DNA of 64,000 nucleotides from Paraescarpia echinospica (GCA_020002185.1 CM034537.1:12790625-12854624); one strand, 5' to 3'; shown: positions 1-12,224, counted from the first letter of the stretch. A program made the numbers and translations. The notes: generated by a model not told the origin, from the letters alone.

Positions 1-356
1 TATTAAATAAAATTTATTGTAATTCTTTACTATATATATACAAACACAAATATATAAAAATTTACAAAGAGAATTAAAAAATCGTACAAAAATATAGCCT
101 ATTGAAGGCCCGAAGCGTAGTAATTTTTTGGGTGGGTGCGTTTATCGACCAGCAATTGCAGGCTCCCCCAGACAACTAACCGACATCCCTATAGGGGACA
201 TGTGCCCCCTGGATCGACCATTGGAAAGTGCCTCCGCTAGCCTACGCGTTCGGGCAACTTGACGCAAACATGGTCATGGATTTACGTAGAGTCTTCCGGG
301 AAGCCACAAGATTTTGAGAAGCCTCAGCAGGGGTCGGACCCAGAGAGGGTAGTCTA

Positions 357-826
357 GGGGGCCCCAAAACCTTCAATTGCATCCCTTGAAGCTAGCCCAA
401 AAACATTCACTGGCGCGGCCGAACAAAAATTAATAATTGGATGGTTTTATTTGAGCCGGAGTTTCAGCATGACTCCGCTGTCACATTGTCGGGTCATTAC
501 TTTGGAAGACGGGAGGTGGGGGGGGGGGGGTGTGTGTGCTGTTGAACATTTTTCGCCGCCGCGCCGCTGTAAGTGCAGCTTCTCTGCTGTCTCGGCTCTT
601 CAAATGCATGATGATATCGGAAGATGGGGTGCTGTTGAACATATTTCGCGGCGACGTTCACAACAGAGGCACATTCAAAAGGTCCGTGTCCTCTCCGGGT
701 CCGCCTGTGCTTAGGGTGTGCAATTGGAGGTTTTTGGAGAGCCTGGAGGTGGGCTTCTGATGGGAGCTAGCCTCAATGGGGTGCAATCGGATATTTTGAG
801 TGTCTCAGCGCCCGAATATTTACCAC
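357..826. repeat. Fragments of a MITE-like repeat in opposite orientations
   Basis: About 357-405 is the reverse complement of internal sequence of the element at 23837-24208 (the run around 'ccttcaattgcatccc'). About 715-826 carries the same internal 'gtttttgg..agcct' motifs in forward orientation and ends with the same terminal sequence ('cgttccgacgcc'). The piece between them is not resolved. A further lone terminus ('cgttccggcgcctatg') is visible near 11070. Only short imperfect matches support this. Confidence 0.4.
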
Positions 827-1818
827 GTTCCGACGCCAATTACAACTGATATAATTCATATTCTCTCCCCCGACTGCCCTCTCTGCTTCTAACTGCACCC
901 CCTACGTTTCCCCAAAACTCCAGCATACTGTACCTCCACCCCAAGACTTAATTCGAGCTGAAATAATTTTCCTCGCGCGGAACTCTTAAATTTGCTTTAG
1001 TGGGGAATGCATATACGCGGCCATCGCACTACACAGCCTACGGGAATTGGAATTTTGACTAGTACGTACAGTTATTACATTGATTACTATTTGTCAGCAT
1101 GCATGCCACTCCTTCTATTTGATGGACAGCTCTTCCTTTGCATGATCTATATAAATCAACCCTTGGAATTGGGGGCCTAGCTATTGTTTGGAGCATACGG
1201 CCTAGGCCATAGAGTCTATGGTCTATGGTTCCCAAACTGGGGTACGCGAACCCCCGGGAGAACGTACGCGAGTGGTTTTCCGTGGGGAACGCGAATTAAG
1301 GATGGCTGAAAGTAACGTTTCCGCCATCGTGTGTGCTACTCGTATTCGCGCGTTGCACCAATGGTGCATACCGCAAGAGACAGTTCTTGTTCCATCGGAC
1401 CGGCCTATCATTCCTTGGAATTAACTAAGAAGAACAAAGGCGTCTTCTGATAGGCTTCCAAATGTTTTGAGGCCGAGGGATTATCGTGGCCGGAACAATG
1501 TACGCACGTGTGCGTGTTATTTTTTGTCTGCGTTGAGTGAGTTAGAATTGGTGTACACCAGGGGGTCGGCAACCCGAGGACTAAAAGTGAAATTGTCCAC
1601 AATACGGTCAGCGGGATGACAACAGTACGTAGTTGCAACTTCCATAGTTGTAAGAACTGCTGCAGTATCCCTCAAGAAAACACGAATGCCAAGTAAATGA
1701 AAATGCAGAACACAATGAGCGTGATTGTGAAGACCGTGCAATACGTTCGCACTCGTGATACAATCCACTGGCAATTCCAATTCCTTTTGGCAAAGATTAC
1801 TGTGCAGTATAATAGTCA
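827..1818. other. Intergenic, no gene seen
   Basis: No coding exon, RNA gene or complete element is recognised here. A 'ggggtacgcg'-rich patch at about 1225-1290 resembles ends of hAT-type MITEs, but this is too weak to annotate. Confidence 0.4.
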
Positions 1819-1928
1819 GGGGGCTTATCCTAAAAAAAGACCTCAATTGTTCACATTGTTCCACAAGCACCATTTTCGGACCATCGTTCGATATGGCCAT
1901 GACCTTTCATTTTTTTAGCGGGAGCCAC

Positions 1929-1963
<35 letters not shown>

Positions 1964-2362
1964 CGCGTATATACACAGCGTTATGTTACAAGCATGTTAT
2001 CCAAACTTTATCATGATGTCAATGGCAAAGTTTGTGTCTTGCAATAATAAAGATAATATATGTTTTGACAATTTGAAGACCCTAGTGTAAAATGTACCTT
2101 ATAGTCATAGGGCTTATCCTCCAGAAGCACCGCAATTGTTCACATCGTTCTACAAACACAATTTTTTAAGGTCACTTTGGCAAAGAATATACCTTTGTTT
2201 TACATAGGATCACTATACAGCGTTATGTTCCAAGCATGTTACTAAACCTTTATCATGATGGTAACGGCAATGGCAATGGCCAAGTCCATGTCAATGTATT
2301 GCAATGATAAAGATAATATATGTTTTGACACTTGAAGACCCTAGTGGAAAATACACCTTAGT
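1819..2362. repeat. Two diverged direct repeats of about 250-290 bp
   Basis: The block starting 'gggcttatcct' at about 1820 and running through 'cagcgttatgtt' to 'gaagaccctagtg' recurs from about 2109 to 2362 with substitutions and small indels. The first copy contains an (AT)n microsatellite at about 1928-1970. No coding potential is evident. Confidence 0.65.
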
Positions 2363-2439
2363 CACATTTCGGCGGAAACTGAGTTAGGCATACCAGCTTG
2401 CAGTGCTACTTATCCTCCATCCAGTGATATACTCATTGG

Positions 2440-4644
2440 TCATGGCAGATGTTTTGAGCTATTGATGTGCCGCTTTATACGCTCTCTGAGAGAGGGTGAC
2501 TTCCTTCTCTACGTCCAAGTATGCGATGAGCTTTGTGCGTTGTTCTTTGTCCTGGACCACTCCAACTACGCCCGCTGGTTGCCGATTCACGTCAGAGACA
2601 TGGTGCAAGCTCTCCGTGAAACATTCAGTGGTGTATGCGGAGTACCTCAAGGGAAACTTCACAGTGCCAAAATACAAGCAGAAGTTCAGCCTCATCACAA
2701 AAGATCAATCCCACGGGTAGATGAACAAAATACTCCAAGGTAATAATGACCTGTATGATAACACCAACGCCATAGATTTGTACATGTTGGATGGTCAGAA
2801 TGATTGAAGAGTTCGAGAATGTTCACAAACTGATGGCAGCAACAACCATTCACCACGAAAAGGCACGTACCCTGCAGTCTAGGTTTCTGAATCACGTGCA
2901 GTCTTTTACAAAGGTTGTGAGCGGAATGGGCAACCCCTTCCTAACCACAGGCCGTGAGCTCGTCGCTCGATCTTGATGCACATGTCGTGATGGAGCATGA
3001 CGTAGCCGTGTATCTGTCCCAAATCCATGAAGTTGGCCAGGCCCTTCACGAAGAATGCGTAAAGACATGGCTAGACACGGTTACGGTTTCTCTGCCAGAC
3101 TCAATGAAGAGAAACAACATGTTTACTTTCGCCAACCATCCCGACTCCCGAAAGAAGGGAAGCAAAGTCGGGACACTGAAACTAAATGTCGTGTTAGTCA
3201 CCCAACTCTTCCTTTCTCTTTAATGACGTCCCGATGCGGATATGGCCGAATTCTTCAAATTCGAGAACCAGCGAGAGCCCCCTTCTCTATCAAACTGAAA
3301 GTCGTTCAGAGCTGGAACCAAATCGGACATCGTTGCGTGCGTCAACGTGCCAACCGACCGCGCCAATCCAGCCAGATCAATAAGCAACAGTTCAAGTGCT
3401 CGACATGGTTGCCGTCACCCGTACGGTGCATCCGACCAGAGCGGCAACATTCGCTAAATATGTACACATACACATTGTGCCTTTCCTGAAAGCTCGGGTG
3501 ATCGCCGCCACGGTTCAACGCATCGATGCAGTCTGGGATGCCTACCCTGAACAAAGCGTGACATCACTGACACAGCAGCGACGTGAGACAAGTGCGCGTA
3601 CTCGATTCGAACCAGATGGCGACGGCAGCACCCCCATCCCAACAAAGATTAACAATCGTACTTGAAAAAATTGGAAAACAAAACGGAGCTATTTTCCTTT
3701 GTTAGTAAACAGATGACCAAGATTGACATGGATGGAAGACTCCTCCTCTTAAGCACCAAGTCTGAGACGGAGCACTCCAACAAGCCGTTGCATGTGTCAG
3801 TACTCAAGCGTAGCAGCCACGCAGAAGCAGATACACATATCATCCTGCATGTAGATCATGCCTCGTCTCGTCTCGCCTGCGAAACCATTCGTGCGAACTG
3901 TCGGCAACGACATCGTTTTCGTTGGACAGCTTGACCTTTCATAGTTTTGGATTGGTTTTGGTAGCTGCAAAATTGCCTATATATCCCGGTGCACAGCATC
4001 CACTCCAAGCTCTAGTCATCAAAGTCGTTGGCTCTACCCCTCTTTCACGCCCCAATGGGCTGCGATACGACCTCTCAGTTTCTCGACTGCCGCAAGAAGA
4101 CGACGTGGATTGCATCGAACAGTACACCATACCTTACAGAAACGATGATCTCGCTGACCAAAGATCCGAAGTCCTTCACTTTGCAATCTGTTCACATGCA
4201 GCGCATCGGGAGATTCGTTGTGTTTGTGTACAGCGAGACGTTCTGCAGCTGTCAACTTACGATGCTAGGCATCATCTCTTCTCCAATGGCAGTCGTTCGC
4301 TCGACAATATGCCGCCGACACAGGCCGCTCTCTCTCTCTGAGCATGTCAAGAGGTCCTTGCTCCAAGCCAGTATCATCTGGAAGCAGTCAACCGCTTCCC
4401 ATCAGGCAATCCCTGTCTTTAATTGATCAATGAGGGTGGGAACAGGATGAGCGCAGCATGCAATGGCTCCCTTTATGGACCACTCTCTCCGACGCAAATA
4501 TGGCTTGTGCCTCCCTCCTACACTGTGGCTGCACGAAACGTGCAAGGGGAATTGCAAGTTCTGCATGGCAGGCCTTAAGTTGCACTCATTGTGCAAGTGC
4601 GAGGGTGTCTGCCTAAACAATGATGACAAAGATGCTAACCATTG
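2440..4644 (+). pseudogene. Decayed copy A of the multicopy CXC-tail family
   Basis: Several short frames line up in order with copies B, C and D in this window. They include an 'LLYVQVCDEL…FFVLDHSNYARW' segment (about 2462-2650), an 'EADTHIILHV' segment (about 3825), a 'GCDTTSQFLDCRKKTTW' segment (about 4055-4110), and a Cys-rich end with 'CKGNCKFC' and 'LCKCEGVC' (about 4530-4620). The pieces lie in different frames with stops between them, so the copy is broken. The family recurs in many invertebrate genomes as uncharacterised multicopy genes. Its function is unknown, and a transposon link is only inferred from copy number and decay. Confidence 0.65.
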
Positions 4645-4655
4645 AACCAGTACTA

Positions 4656-4694
4656 ATGGATGGATGGATGGATGGATGGATGGATGGATGGATG
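4656..4694. repeat. (ATGG)n microsatellite
   Basis: About ten perfect ATGG units lie immediately 3' of pseudogene copy A. Confidence 0.95.
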
Positions 4695-5292
4695 GGCAGA
4701 TGATGGATGAGATTTTCTGATTATACGAGTAGAGTGAATAAATAAAATAGAATTAGTGTATCCAATTGATATGTTAGTGCTATTTCTAGAATAATAGTAT
4801 CGTTCGTGCATTTGGACTGGGTTACATTTCTAGTTGTACAAAATGAGTAGATTCTGTAATAAATGATGATATTGATCTTGGCCTTGCCCTTCATGATATG
4901 ACCTCGTCCTTCGCCTTTCAGTATCGGTTCCAACATTATAATAAAACATAAAACTCTGTTCACGCAGCGAGATCAGCTGAATCATCAACATATATGTTTT
5001 TACGCATTTTGACCTTGACCTTGATTGACATGACCTTCACCCCATACCCATTCCAAATTCATTCATCTAAGGCATTTTTAGATGGAACTTAACACCAAGA
5101 TGGTGAATATACCCGATATAATAATGAGTCATCTTGTAGAGCGCCATAAATCTAGACAAACGTCCATCCAGAGGCGCTAAAATAGACTAATACATGAATA
5201 TTAAAACTAGCTAGTTAAATAAATGATAATAAAAATAAATTTATTAAATAAATTGCTAAAACCGTGATGCATAATGCATATGCAATAAGATT
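4695..5292. other. Intergenic AT-rich sequence
   Basis: There are scattered 'ccttgacctt' patches but no gene or complete repeat unit that can be supported. Confidence 0.4.
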
Positions 5293-6109
5293 ATGTGGTA
5301 AAAGGATATAACATTAAGCTGAGGCTGATCACGCCGGCGAAGAGCGGCATGTTTGTAAGGTGTGTTTTGTTTGCAAACGCAGAAAAGGCATCTCTACCAC
5401 CAACGTACACCGTCGTTCTAGCTACATCCGTGAAACATTTTGAATCGACGGTTCCGGCTCCTCCTGCAAGCCATGTTCAGCTGTCAAACAGCCTCAACAA
5501 AGCCATCTCTGAACAGAGTGGACAGAGAAAGTGTCTGCATTACTCGGGAAAGCATCGGTAACCATTGAAGATGCAGTCTCATGGGCCGCTCATGAGATGA
5601 GGAGGTCACGTGCTTCAAATCTAAGCGAATGTAATGTATAGATACGTCCCGAATCATTGCAAATTTATTATCGACGTACAAATCTGATCTACAGCGGGAG
5701 GAGCAGTGTGCGAGATACGTGTATTGTGCATACTCTAGTGAAGTCGCCTTGTGGTGCACATCAGCAAATGTGAGAAAATCGTGAATAAGATACACTGGAC
5801 TGGTAATATCGCCCACAAGCCGTTACCAGTGGCGCGAAAGCCAATTTAAACCTCCGTCGCATGACTGACTTCGATGCAACCAACCGAAAAGGTGCGACCG
5901 GTGAGAAGTGCCTAAGGGACCATAACCGTAAACACCGTAAGCACCACCTGAACTGACCTTATTAACGCTACAACAATGGGCAAGACCACCGCTAAGACCA
6001 GGCCCAGGGCAGTAGTGCGTCGCAGTCGAACACTGGGACCAAACTTTTGGAGTAAACTGTGACGACGTCAACATCAACAGATGAGGCAACGTTCAACAGA
6101 CTGCTGGAA

Positions 6110-6775
6110 ATGCAACCAAACATATTCCAGAAGTGTTTGCAATCGTTCATGGAAAGCACAAACACTAGAATAGACAACTTCATGGCCGAGACAATAAAAT
6201 CTATGACTGACCTAAAGCACAGCCTGCAGTATACTCAGCAGGAGGTGGCCGACCTGAAGCGTGAGTTATCGAACTTTGACACGCAGCCTAGTGCCACTAA
6301 CGTCGATCACCTGCAAACACAACTGCAGAAGCTAGAAGATAATGTCGACTATCTAGAAAACCAAAGTAGACGAACGAACGTCAGAATCGACGGCATCCCA
6401 GAAATCGCGGACGAAACGTGGGAAAAAACGGAAGAACTGGTAAAAAACAGCTTGTTGAACAAGTTCACCATCACAGCAGACAAAGTCGAAACGATGAAGA
6501 TTGAGCGCGCTCACCGAACGGGCGCTGCGAGGCTGCTGAACGGGGCGAAGAAGCCACGATCCGTGGTAGTGAAATTTGCATCGTTTAAGGACCGCGAGTA
6601 CCTCTTAAACAAAGCCCGACTCGTGAAGCCGAACGGTGTGTATGTGAATGAAGACTATTCACTGAAGGTCGTACAGAAACGTAAAGACCTATTCCCGAAG
6701 ATGATGCAGCTACGTGCTGAAGGGAAGTACGCGTACATCTCGTTCGACAGACTAGTTGTCAGAGATCGCCGCTGA
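6110..6775 (+). CDS. LINE ORF1 protein (L1 ORF1p-like RNA-binding chaperone)
   Basis: This is a predicted nucleic-acid-binding protein of the retrotransposon ribonucleoprotein. A long Glu/Lys/Leu-rich coiled-coil region covers about the first 85 residues. It is followed by the 'RRTNVRIDGIPE' motif typical of the RRM core of Transposase_22 proteins, then a basic C-terminal domain ending RDRR. The first ATG of the frame is 6110. The frame is open from 6059 by a GTG, just after an in-frame TAA. A separate 28-codon frame starts at ATG 5976 with a very basic N-terminus and ends TGA at 6060-6062, overlapping this frame, so the native start may be there with a frame change. Copy 2 has the same arrangement. 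ORF1 and the endonuclease ORF are in the same frame. Confidence 0.75.
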   Translation: MQPNIFQKCLQSFMESTNTRIDNFMAETIKSMTDLKHSLQYTQQEVADLKRELSNFDTQPSATNVDHLQTQLQKLEDNVDYLENQSRRTNVRIDGIPEIADETWEKTEELVKNSLLNKFTITADKVETMKIERAHRTGAARLLNGAKKPRSVVVKFASFKDREYLLNKARLVKPNGVYVNEDYSLKVVQKRKDLFPKMMQLRAEGKYAYISFDRLVVRDRR

Positions 6776-7417
6776 CTGTCGTGTGGTATGTCTACATGTG
6801 CATCGATATATATTCGATATACAATCAATATTCACGTTGTTTTCATTTTTTGGGAGGGCAGTGTTTATCCATTTTCGTTTCACTACGTTTAGTGTTAGTT
6901 ATTTTTATTTTTGGGACTGCAGTATATATAGTATCTCCCAAAAGCGACGTGTCTACGCAATAATCATTTTGTGTTTTGTTCTATATACTTACGATATTCT
7001 CATTCTACGTTCATGTTGTGGAGCTGTCACTCTACGTTCATGTTGTGGAGGTACATATGCTGTCACTCTACGTTCATGTTGTGGAGGTACATATGCTGTA
7101 ATTTATTCTCACACATTTTTTGCTGATGCAGTAAGTACATTGTGTTATAAATGCACTCGGAATATTCGTAATATTCTCTTTTATAAAATGTATTTGTATA
7201 ATGCTCAGGATACAGCTTGTGCAGCTCTTACACAACGTTATTTATTTTATTCTAAGTCTAGTCTTGACTACTCTGATATATGCCCTGTCACACACGGAGT
7301 ATTTCTTAACATTCACATATGCACAGGAAATAAATACACCCAATTTCACTCTTTTGTAAAATACCTAACATACGTAAAAAGGCTGGCTATATTAGTTTTT
7401 ATGTCCGAACCTAAGCC
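6776..7417 (+). other. LINE inter-ORF region with a long open frame
   Basis: The region between ORF1 and the endonuclease ORF is open in the +1 frame from 6756 to 7421. It overlaps the end of ORF1 by about 20 nt and ends in an ATGA overlap with the endonuclease start at 7418. It contains about three copies of a 27-36-bp repeat ('gttcatgttgtggag…') encoding RSCCG; copy 2 has one 27-nt unit fewer, which keeps the frame. No early ATG is present and the product (aromatic- and Cys-rich) is not recognised. Coding status is unproven. Confidence 0.35.
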
Positions 7418-8581
7418 ATGACTTCTGATGTGACATTTCTCTCCCACTTGGGAGGTATCCGAAACTGTTCTTTAATAAATCTTCTAGATATAAACGAAAA
7501 TAGTACTGAACAAAATGAACCTCAGTTGATCCATTGTTCTTCATACTATGACATCGATATGTTTCACAAGTTAGCACATAAAAATACTGATAATTTTAGT
7601 ATCCTAAGCTTAAATATTCAATCCATTAATGCTAAATTTGATGAACTTGAACTTTTTGTAGAGCTTCTTAATACTAAACAATTTAAATTTAGCATTATAT
7701 GTTTGCAAGAAACATGGAAGTCAAATCACGATGATTTATCTCAATTCAGTTTACACGGATATGATATAGTTGCTCAGGGAAAACATTGTAGTGTCAAAGG
7801 GGGTTTAATAATTTACGTAGATAATAAATATAAGTATAAAGTACTTAAGAATATCAACATGTATGAACATTGGGAGGGGTTAGTAATTCAAGTAACTGGA
7901 GGCAGCTTATCAAAAACACTTACTATTGGAAACATATACAGACCGCCTAGGTCATTAAATCAAAATATTATAGATTTCATAGCTGAATTTTCAACAACAA
8001 TGGCTACTCTGGAAAGTTGTAATAATCTAATAATTTCAGGCGATTTCAATATCAATCTACTGAAAATAAACGAGAACAAAATATATAGTGAATTTTTTGA
8101 TACTATAATTTCATACAGTCTCTATCCACAAATTACCTTTCCAACTCGCTTTACTAGAACTAACGGAACACTGATAGACAACTTGTTCAGTAAATTAAAT
8201 AAATCAGTATTAGATAGCACTGCAGGAATCTTCACAAATACCCTTTCTGATCATCAACCTTACTTCCTAATCATGAATATCAACGTAAAATCCAAACCTC
8301 CTCCAAAATTTGTTCGAGTAAATCTACAAAATAAGGCAGCAATGCATAATGTTAAACTTGAGATAAATTCGGATGCAATGTATAACAAACTAAACAAATC
8401 TCCTACGGCTGACCCCAATTTAAATTATAACATAATACACGAACAAATTATGCATGCTAAGAATAAGCATATGCCTGTTAAAATCATGAAATATAATAAA
8501 TACAAACATAAGCCTTCAACCTGGATAACACACGGTCTTCTAAAATCAATCAAATATCGAGACTCGCTTTATAAGAAATAA
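7418..8581 (+). CDS. LINE ORF2a: APE-type endonuclease
   Basis: This frame supplies the endonuclease that nicks target DNA during target-primed reverse transcription. Visible motifs in order are 'SLNIQSI' near residue 70 (the N of the APE site), 'CLQETW' near 100 (catalytic E), 'GNIYRPP' near 180, 'ISGDFNINLL' near 210 (D and N), and 'SDHQPYF' near 290 (the D-H pair). ATG 7418 sits in an ATGA overlap with the spacer frame. The frame stops at TAA 8579-8581, where the diverged third copy at 61690 reads straight through into the reverse transcriptase. An AUG follows the stop after one lysine codon. The same stop is in copy 2, so it predates both insertions. Confidence 0.85.
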   Translation: MTSDVTFLSHLGGIRNCSLINLLDINENSTEQNEPQLIHCSSYYDIDMFHKLAHKNTDNFSILSLNIQSINAKFDELELFVELLNTKQFKFSIICLQETWKSNHDDLSQFSLHGYDIVAQGKHCSVKGGLIIYVDNKYKYKVLKNINMYEHWEGLVIQVTGGSLSKTLTIGNIYRPPRSLNQNIIDFIAEFSTTMATLESCNNLIISGDFNINLLKINENKIYSEFFDTIISYSLYPQITFPTRFTRTNGTLIDNLFSKLNKSVLDSTAGIFTNTLSDHQPYFLIMNINVKSKPPPKFVRVNLQNKAAMHNVKLEINSDAMYNKLNKSPTADPNLNYNIIHEQIMHAKNKHMPVKIMKYNKYKHKPSTWITHGLLKSIKYRDSLYKK

Positions 8582-8584
8582 AAA

Positions 8585-10540
8585 ATGTTTAATCCAAATT
8601 TACCTAAGTACGAAGTCCTTCTAACTAACCTAAAAACATATAACTCAATATTAAAGAAAAATATTCGTACTGCCAAACAAATGTACTTTGAGTCACGCTT
8701 TAACCGATATAAAGATGACATCAGAAATACATGGAAAACCATAAATGAATTTATCTCCAAAAACAATTCAAACAACACTGTTTTGTTTAAAAGTAACGGC
8801 ATAACTATAACAGATAAAACGGTTATTGCAAACCAATTTAACAACTTTTTTTACAAGTATAGGTCAGTCGACAGCACAAGACATTCATTACAATGGAAAT
8901 AAGGATTATAATTACTACTTAAATGATAATGTCCATTCCGTTTTCAGTCTATTAAATGTTGATGAAGAAATAGTCAAGAAAACCATTGAAAGCCTTCCCA
9001 ATAAAAACAGTAGTGGCTGTGATGGTATTTCCTGTAAACTTTTGAAAATAATTGAACCCTCCATCATCAAACCATTAACCCTGGTAATAAATCAAGTAAT
9101 AAATACTGGTATATTTCCCGATACACTTAAACTCGCTAAAGTAATTCCTATTTTTAAGAAAGATGACCCATCTGATTTTAAAAATTATAGACCCATATCT
9201 CTTCTTCCAACAATTTCAAAAGTGATAGAGAAAATAATATCTAGTCAACTAACAGCATACTTTAATGATTCTGATCTATTTGTTAAAAATCAATATGGTT
9301 TTAGAAAAAAACACTCTACCGAGTATGCATCACTTGAACTAATAGATAGAATAATTACACAAATTGATAAAAATTATGTTCCTTTCAGTATTTTTCTTGA
9401 CCTCTCTAAGGCCTTCGATACAATTGATCACTCGATACTATTAACTAAACTAAGATATTATGGATTACAGGGTCCTACCCTGAATCTATTTAATAGCTAC
9501 TTAAGCAATAGAAGACAATACACCGAATTTCAAAATGAAAGTTCTGATATCCTACCTATCACAATTGGTGTACCACAAGGATCTATTCTTGGTCCCCTAT
9601 TATTCATAATATACATTAATGATTTTCCTAAAGCTAGCGAAATGTTTAACTTTATTATGTATGCCGACGATACCACCTTATTTAGCACCATCAATCATTT
9701 TCAAGGTAACTCCCCAAATAGAAATATAGAATCGGCAATAAATGATGAACTCCTTAAAATAATTGAATGGTTAAACATTAATAAATTATCATTAAACAGA
9801 AACAAATCCAAACATATGATTTTTCACATGCAAAATAAAGCTGTCGATAACTTTACGCTCAATATAAATGGTACAAACATTGAAAGAGTAGATGAATTTA
9901 ATTTTTTAGGACTTACTTTAGATACAAATTTAAATTGGAATAAACATATTGAAAAAGTATCAAACAAGTGTTCCAAAACAGTCGGCATCTTAAACAGACT
10001 AAAATATGTCTTTCTTTAATGAAATTAAAATTATCTTATATAATACGTTATTTTTATCACAAATCAATGGTGTGGGGATACCAAGGTAGTCGAATGTTAA
10101 AAATACAAAAGAAAGCTATGAGAATTTTATCTATAAGTAAATATAATTCACACTCTGAGCCACTTTTCAAAAAATTGAATATCTTAAAAATTGATGACAT
10201 GTTAAAATTACATGAACTTAAGTTTTATTATAAATACGTACATCATGACCTCCCTGATTACCTATTAAATTGGAAAATAATCACAAATGCTTACGTACAC
10301 AATTACAACACAAGGAAAAAAACAGAATTACACCCTTTCAGAACAAAACATGAATTTGCCAAAAGATGTCTTAGATACAGTTTGCCACATGTCATAAACA
10401 ATACCTCAAAGCTAGTCACAGAGAAGATTGGAACACATAGCTTCAGAAGTTTTGGTAATTATGCAAAAAACAATTTATTAGAAAAATATGTAGATACGTG
10501 TACAATATTAAACTGCTATACATGCTATCATAGTCATTAA
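8585..10540 (+). pseudogene. LINE ORF2b: reverse transcriptase, frameshifted
   Basis: The polymerase part carries 'IPIFKKDD', 'NYRPISLLPTISK', 'FLDLSKAFDTIDH' (motif A), 'GVPQGSILGPLLF' (motif B) and 'MYADDTTLF' (motif C, catalytic DD). The frame is broken at about 8845-8850 by one extra T in a T run relative to copy 2, so it reads as 8585-8902 and then 8826-10019. The C-terminal domain (about 10020-10540, 'KIQKKAMRI') is in another frame. This copy also lacks about 11 bp near 10068 that copy 2 retains. It is probably inactive in cis. Confidence 0.8.
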
Positions 10541-10989
10541 AACTGTATTAATGCACGTGATATGTATGGATATGTATTGTATATATATATATATATGTAT
10601 ATAAATCAGCATATGGATATTGTATTTGTGCATACACACATACATATCAAGTATATTGAAGTGTACTATTGACAACTAGTATTTGTTTATTTTATCATAC
10701 CTTTTAATACTCCAATACATGCATATATGCAATTTAGTAGCTCGGTTTCTTTTCTTTTCCTGCACTTTTACATTTACATTTCCTTCGGTAAATTTGAGTT
10801 GAAACAAATTATTCTTGTGGCTCCTATGAGAGCGACTGTTATTGTCTTAATAGGAGTCACAGACCCCATCTAATTTGAAATTACACTGCATTTGTATATA
10901 TATATGCCTGTTCATGTTACGTTAATTTGATATTATACACATATTGCAATTGGGTCTAAATAAAACTTTCTTGTTCTTGTTCTTGTTAT

Positions 10990-11394
10990 GTTCACTCGAG
11001 CGCAGCGATCTAGTTGGCAGCACAACAACCCCCCCCCTCCCCCCCCGTCATCCGATGTCCCAATATTAATTTCGTTCCGGCGCCTATGTAAGTGTAATGT
11101 TTTGATAACGTATCGTGTGTATGTCATCCATATGCTATGGCACGCGTAGGGGTGGGGTGTCACCGGGTCAGCGTGAAGAAGCTTTACACGGAGGTGGGTG
11201 TCTCTGGGCAAGCGTTACGTAACGGTTAAACATGAACGCGTGTTAGCCCAGTTAGCCGTCAACATCATAGTGATAGCAATAATTACTGTCATTTGCAATC
11301 AGATGTTGTATCCTTTAGTGTTTTCAGCCTATCAGTACAAAAAAGCTCCCAACGTTTCAATGTTACGGTCTAACAGCTATGACGTAGGGGCCTA
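10990..11394. other. LINE 3' flank
   Basis: Unique-looking sequence includes a C-rich run near 11030 and a short match to the MITE terminus near 11070. No gene is seen. Confidence 0.4.
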
Positions 11395-12224
11395 CTGCCT
11401 AACACTGCGCCGGTACAACGTACACTAGACGCTCGTTACGCTGCCTAACACTGCGCCGGTACAACGTACACTAGACGCTCGTTACGCTGTCTAACACTGC
11501 GCCGGTACGACGTACACTAGACGCTCGTTACGCTGCCTAACACTGCGCCGGTACGACGTACACTAGACGCTCGTTACGCTGCCTAACACTGCGCCGGTAC
11601 AACGTACACTAGACGCTCGTTACGCTGCCTAACACTGCGCTGGTACAACGTACACTAGACGCTCGTTACGCTGCCTAACACTGCGCTGGTACAACGTACA
11701 CTAGACGCTCGTTACGCTGCCTAACACTTCGCTGGTACGACGTACACTAGACGCTCGTTACGCTGCCTAACACTGCGCTGGTACGACCTACACTAGACGC
11801 TCGTTACGCTGTCTAACACTGCGCTGGTACAACGTACACTAGACGCTCATTACGCTGTCTAACACTGCGCCGGTACGACGTACACTAGACGCTCGTTACG
11901 CTGCCTAACACTGCGCCGGTACGACGTAAACTAGACGCTCGTTACGCTGTCTAACACTGCGCTGGTACAACGTACACTAGACGCTCGTTACGCTGTCTAA
12001 CACTGCGCTGGTACAACGTACACTAGACGCTCGTTACTCTGCCTAACACTGCGCCGGTACGACGTAAACTAGACGCTCGTTACGCTGTCTAACACTGCGC
12101 TGGTACAACGTACACTAGACGCTCGTTACGCTGCCTAACACTGCGCCGGTACGACGTACACTAGACGCTCTTTACGCTGCCTAACACTGCGCTGGTACGA
12201 CCTACACTAGACGCTCGTTACGCT
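11395..12224. repeat. 46-bp tandem satellite, about 18 copies
   Basis: The unit starts 'ctgcctaacactgcgc' and recurs every 46 bp (for example 11395, 11441). Variants occur at a few positions (C/T after 'gctg', 'aacgt'/'gacgt'). It is GC-richer than its surroundings and has no coding signal. Confidence 0.95.

Larger units (their letters stand above)
5293..10989 (+). mobile_element. LINE copy 1 (CR1/L2-like non-LTR retrotransposon)
   Basis: The element holds, in order, a 5' region, an L1-type ORF1, a 640-bp inter-ORF spacer, an APE-type endonuclease frame, a reverse transcriptase frame with the YADD active site, a C-terminal domain, an AT-rich 3' UTR, and a tail of CTTGTT units ending near 10989. 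From 5474 onward it matches LINE copy 2 (offset 8791 at the start) with few substitutions and small indels. The 3' flanks of the two copies differ, so they are separate insertions and not one duplicated block. The 5' end is uncertain because copy 2 begins inside this region after gap 1. CR1/L2 superfamily is assigned from the EN-RT layout without RNase H and from the short-repeat tail; the exact clade is not established. Confidence 0.85.

Noticed and set aside
451..760. Two plus-strand ORFs of 76-87 codons
   Set aside because: They overlap in different frames across a G-run and repeat fragments; no coding evidence.
1223..1424. Open frames on both strands near 1220-1420
   Set aside because: Low-complexity 'gtacgcg'-type repeat sequence resembling a MITE end; no protein similarity.
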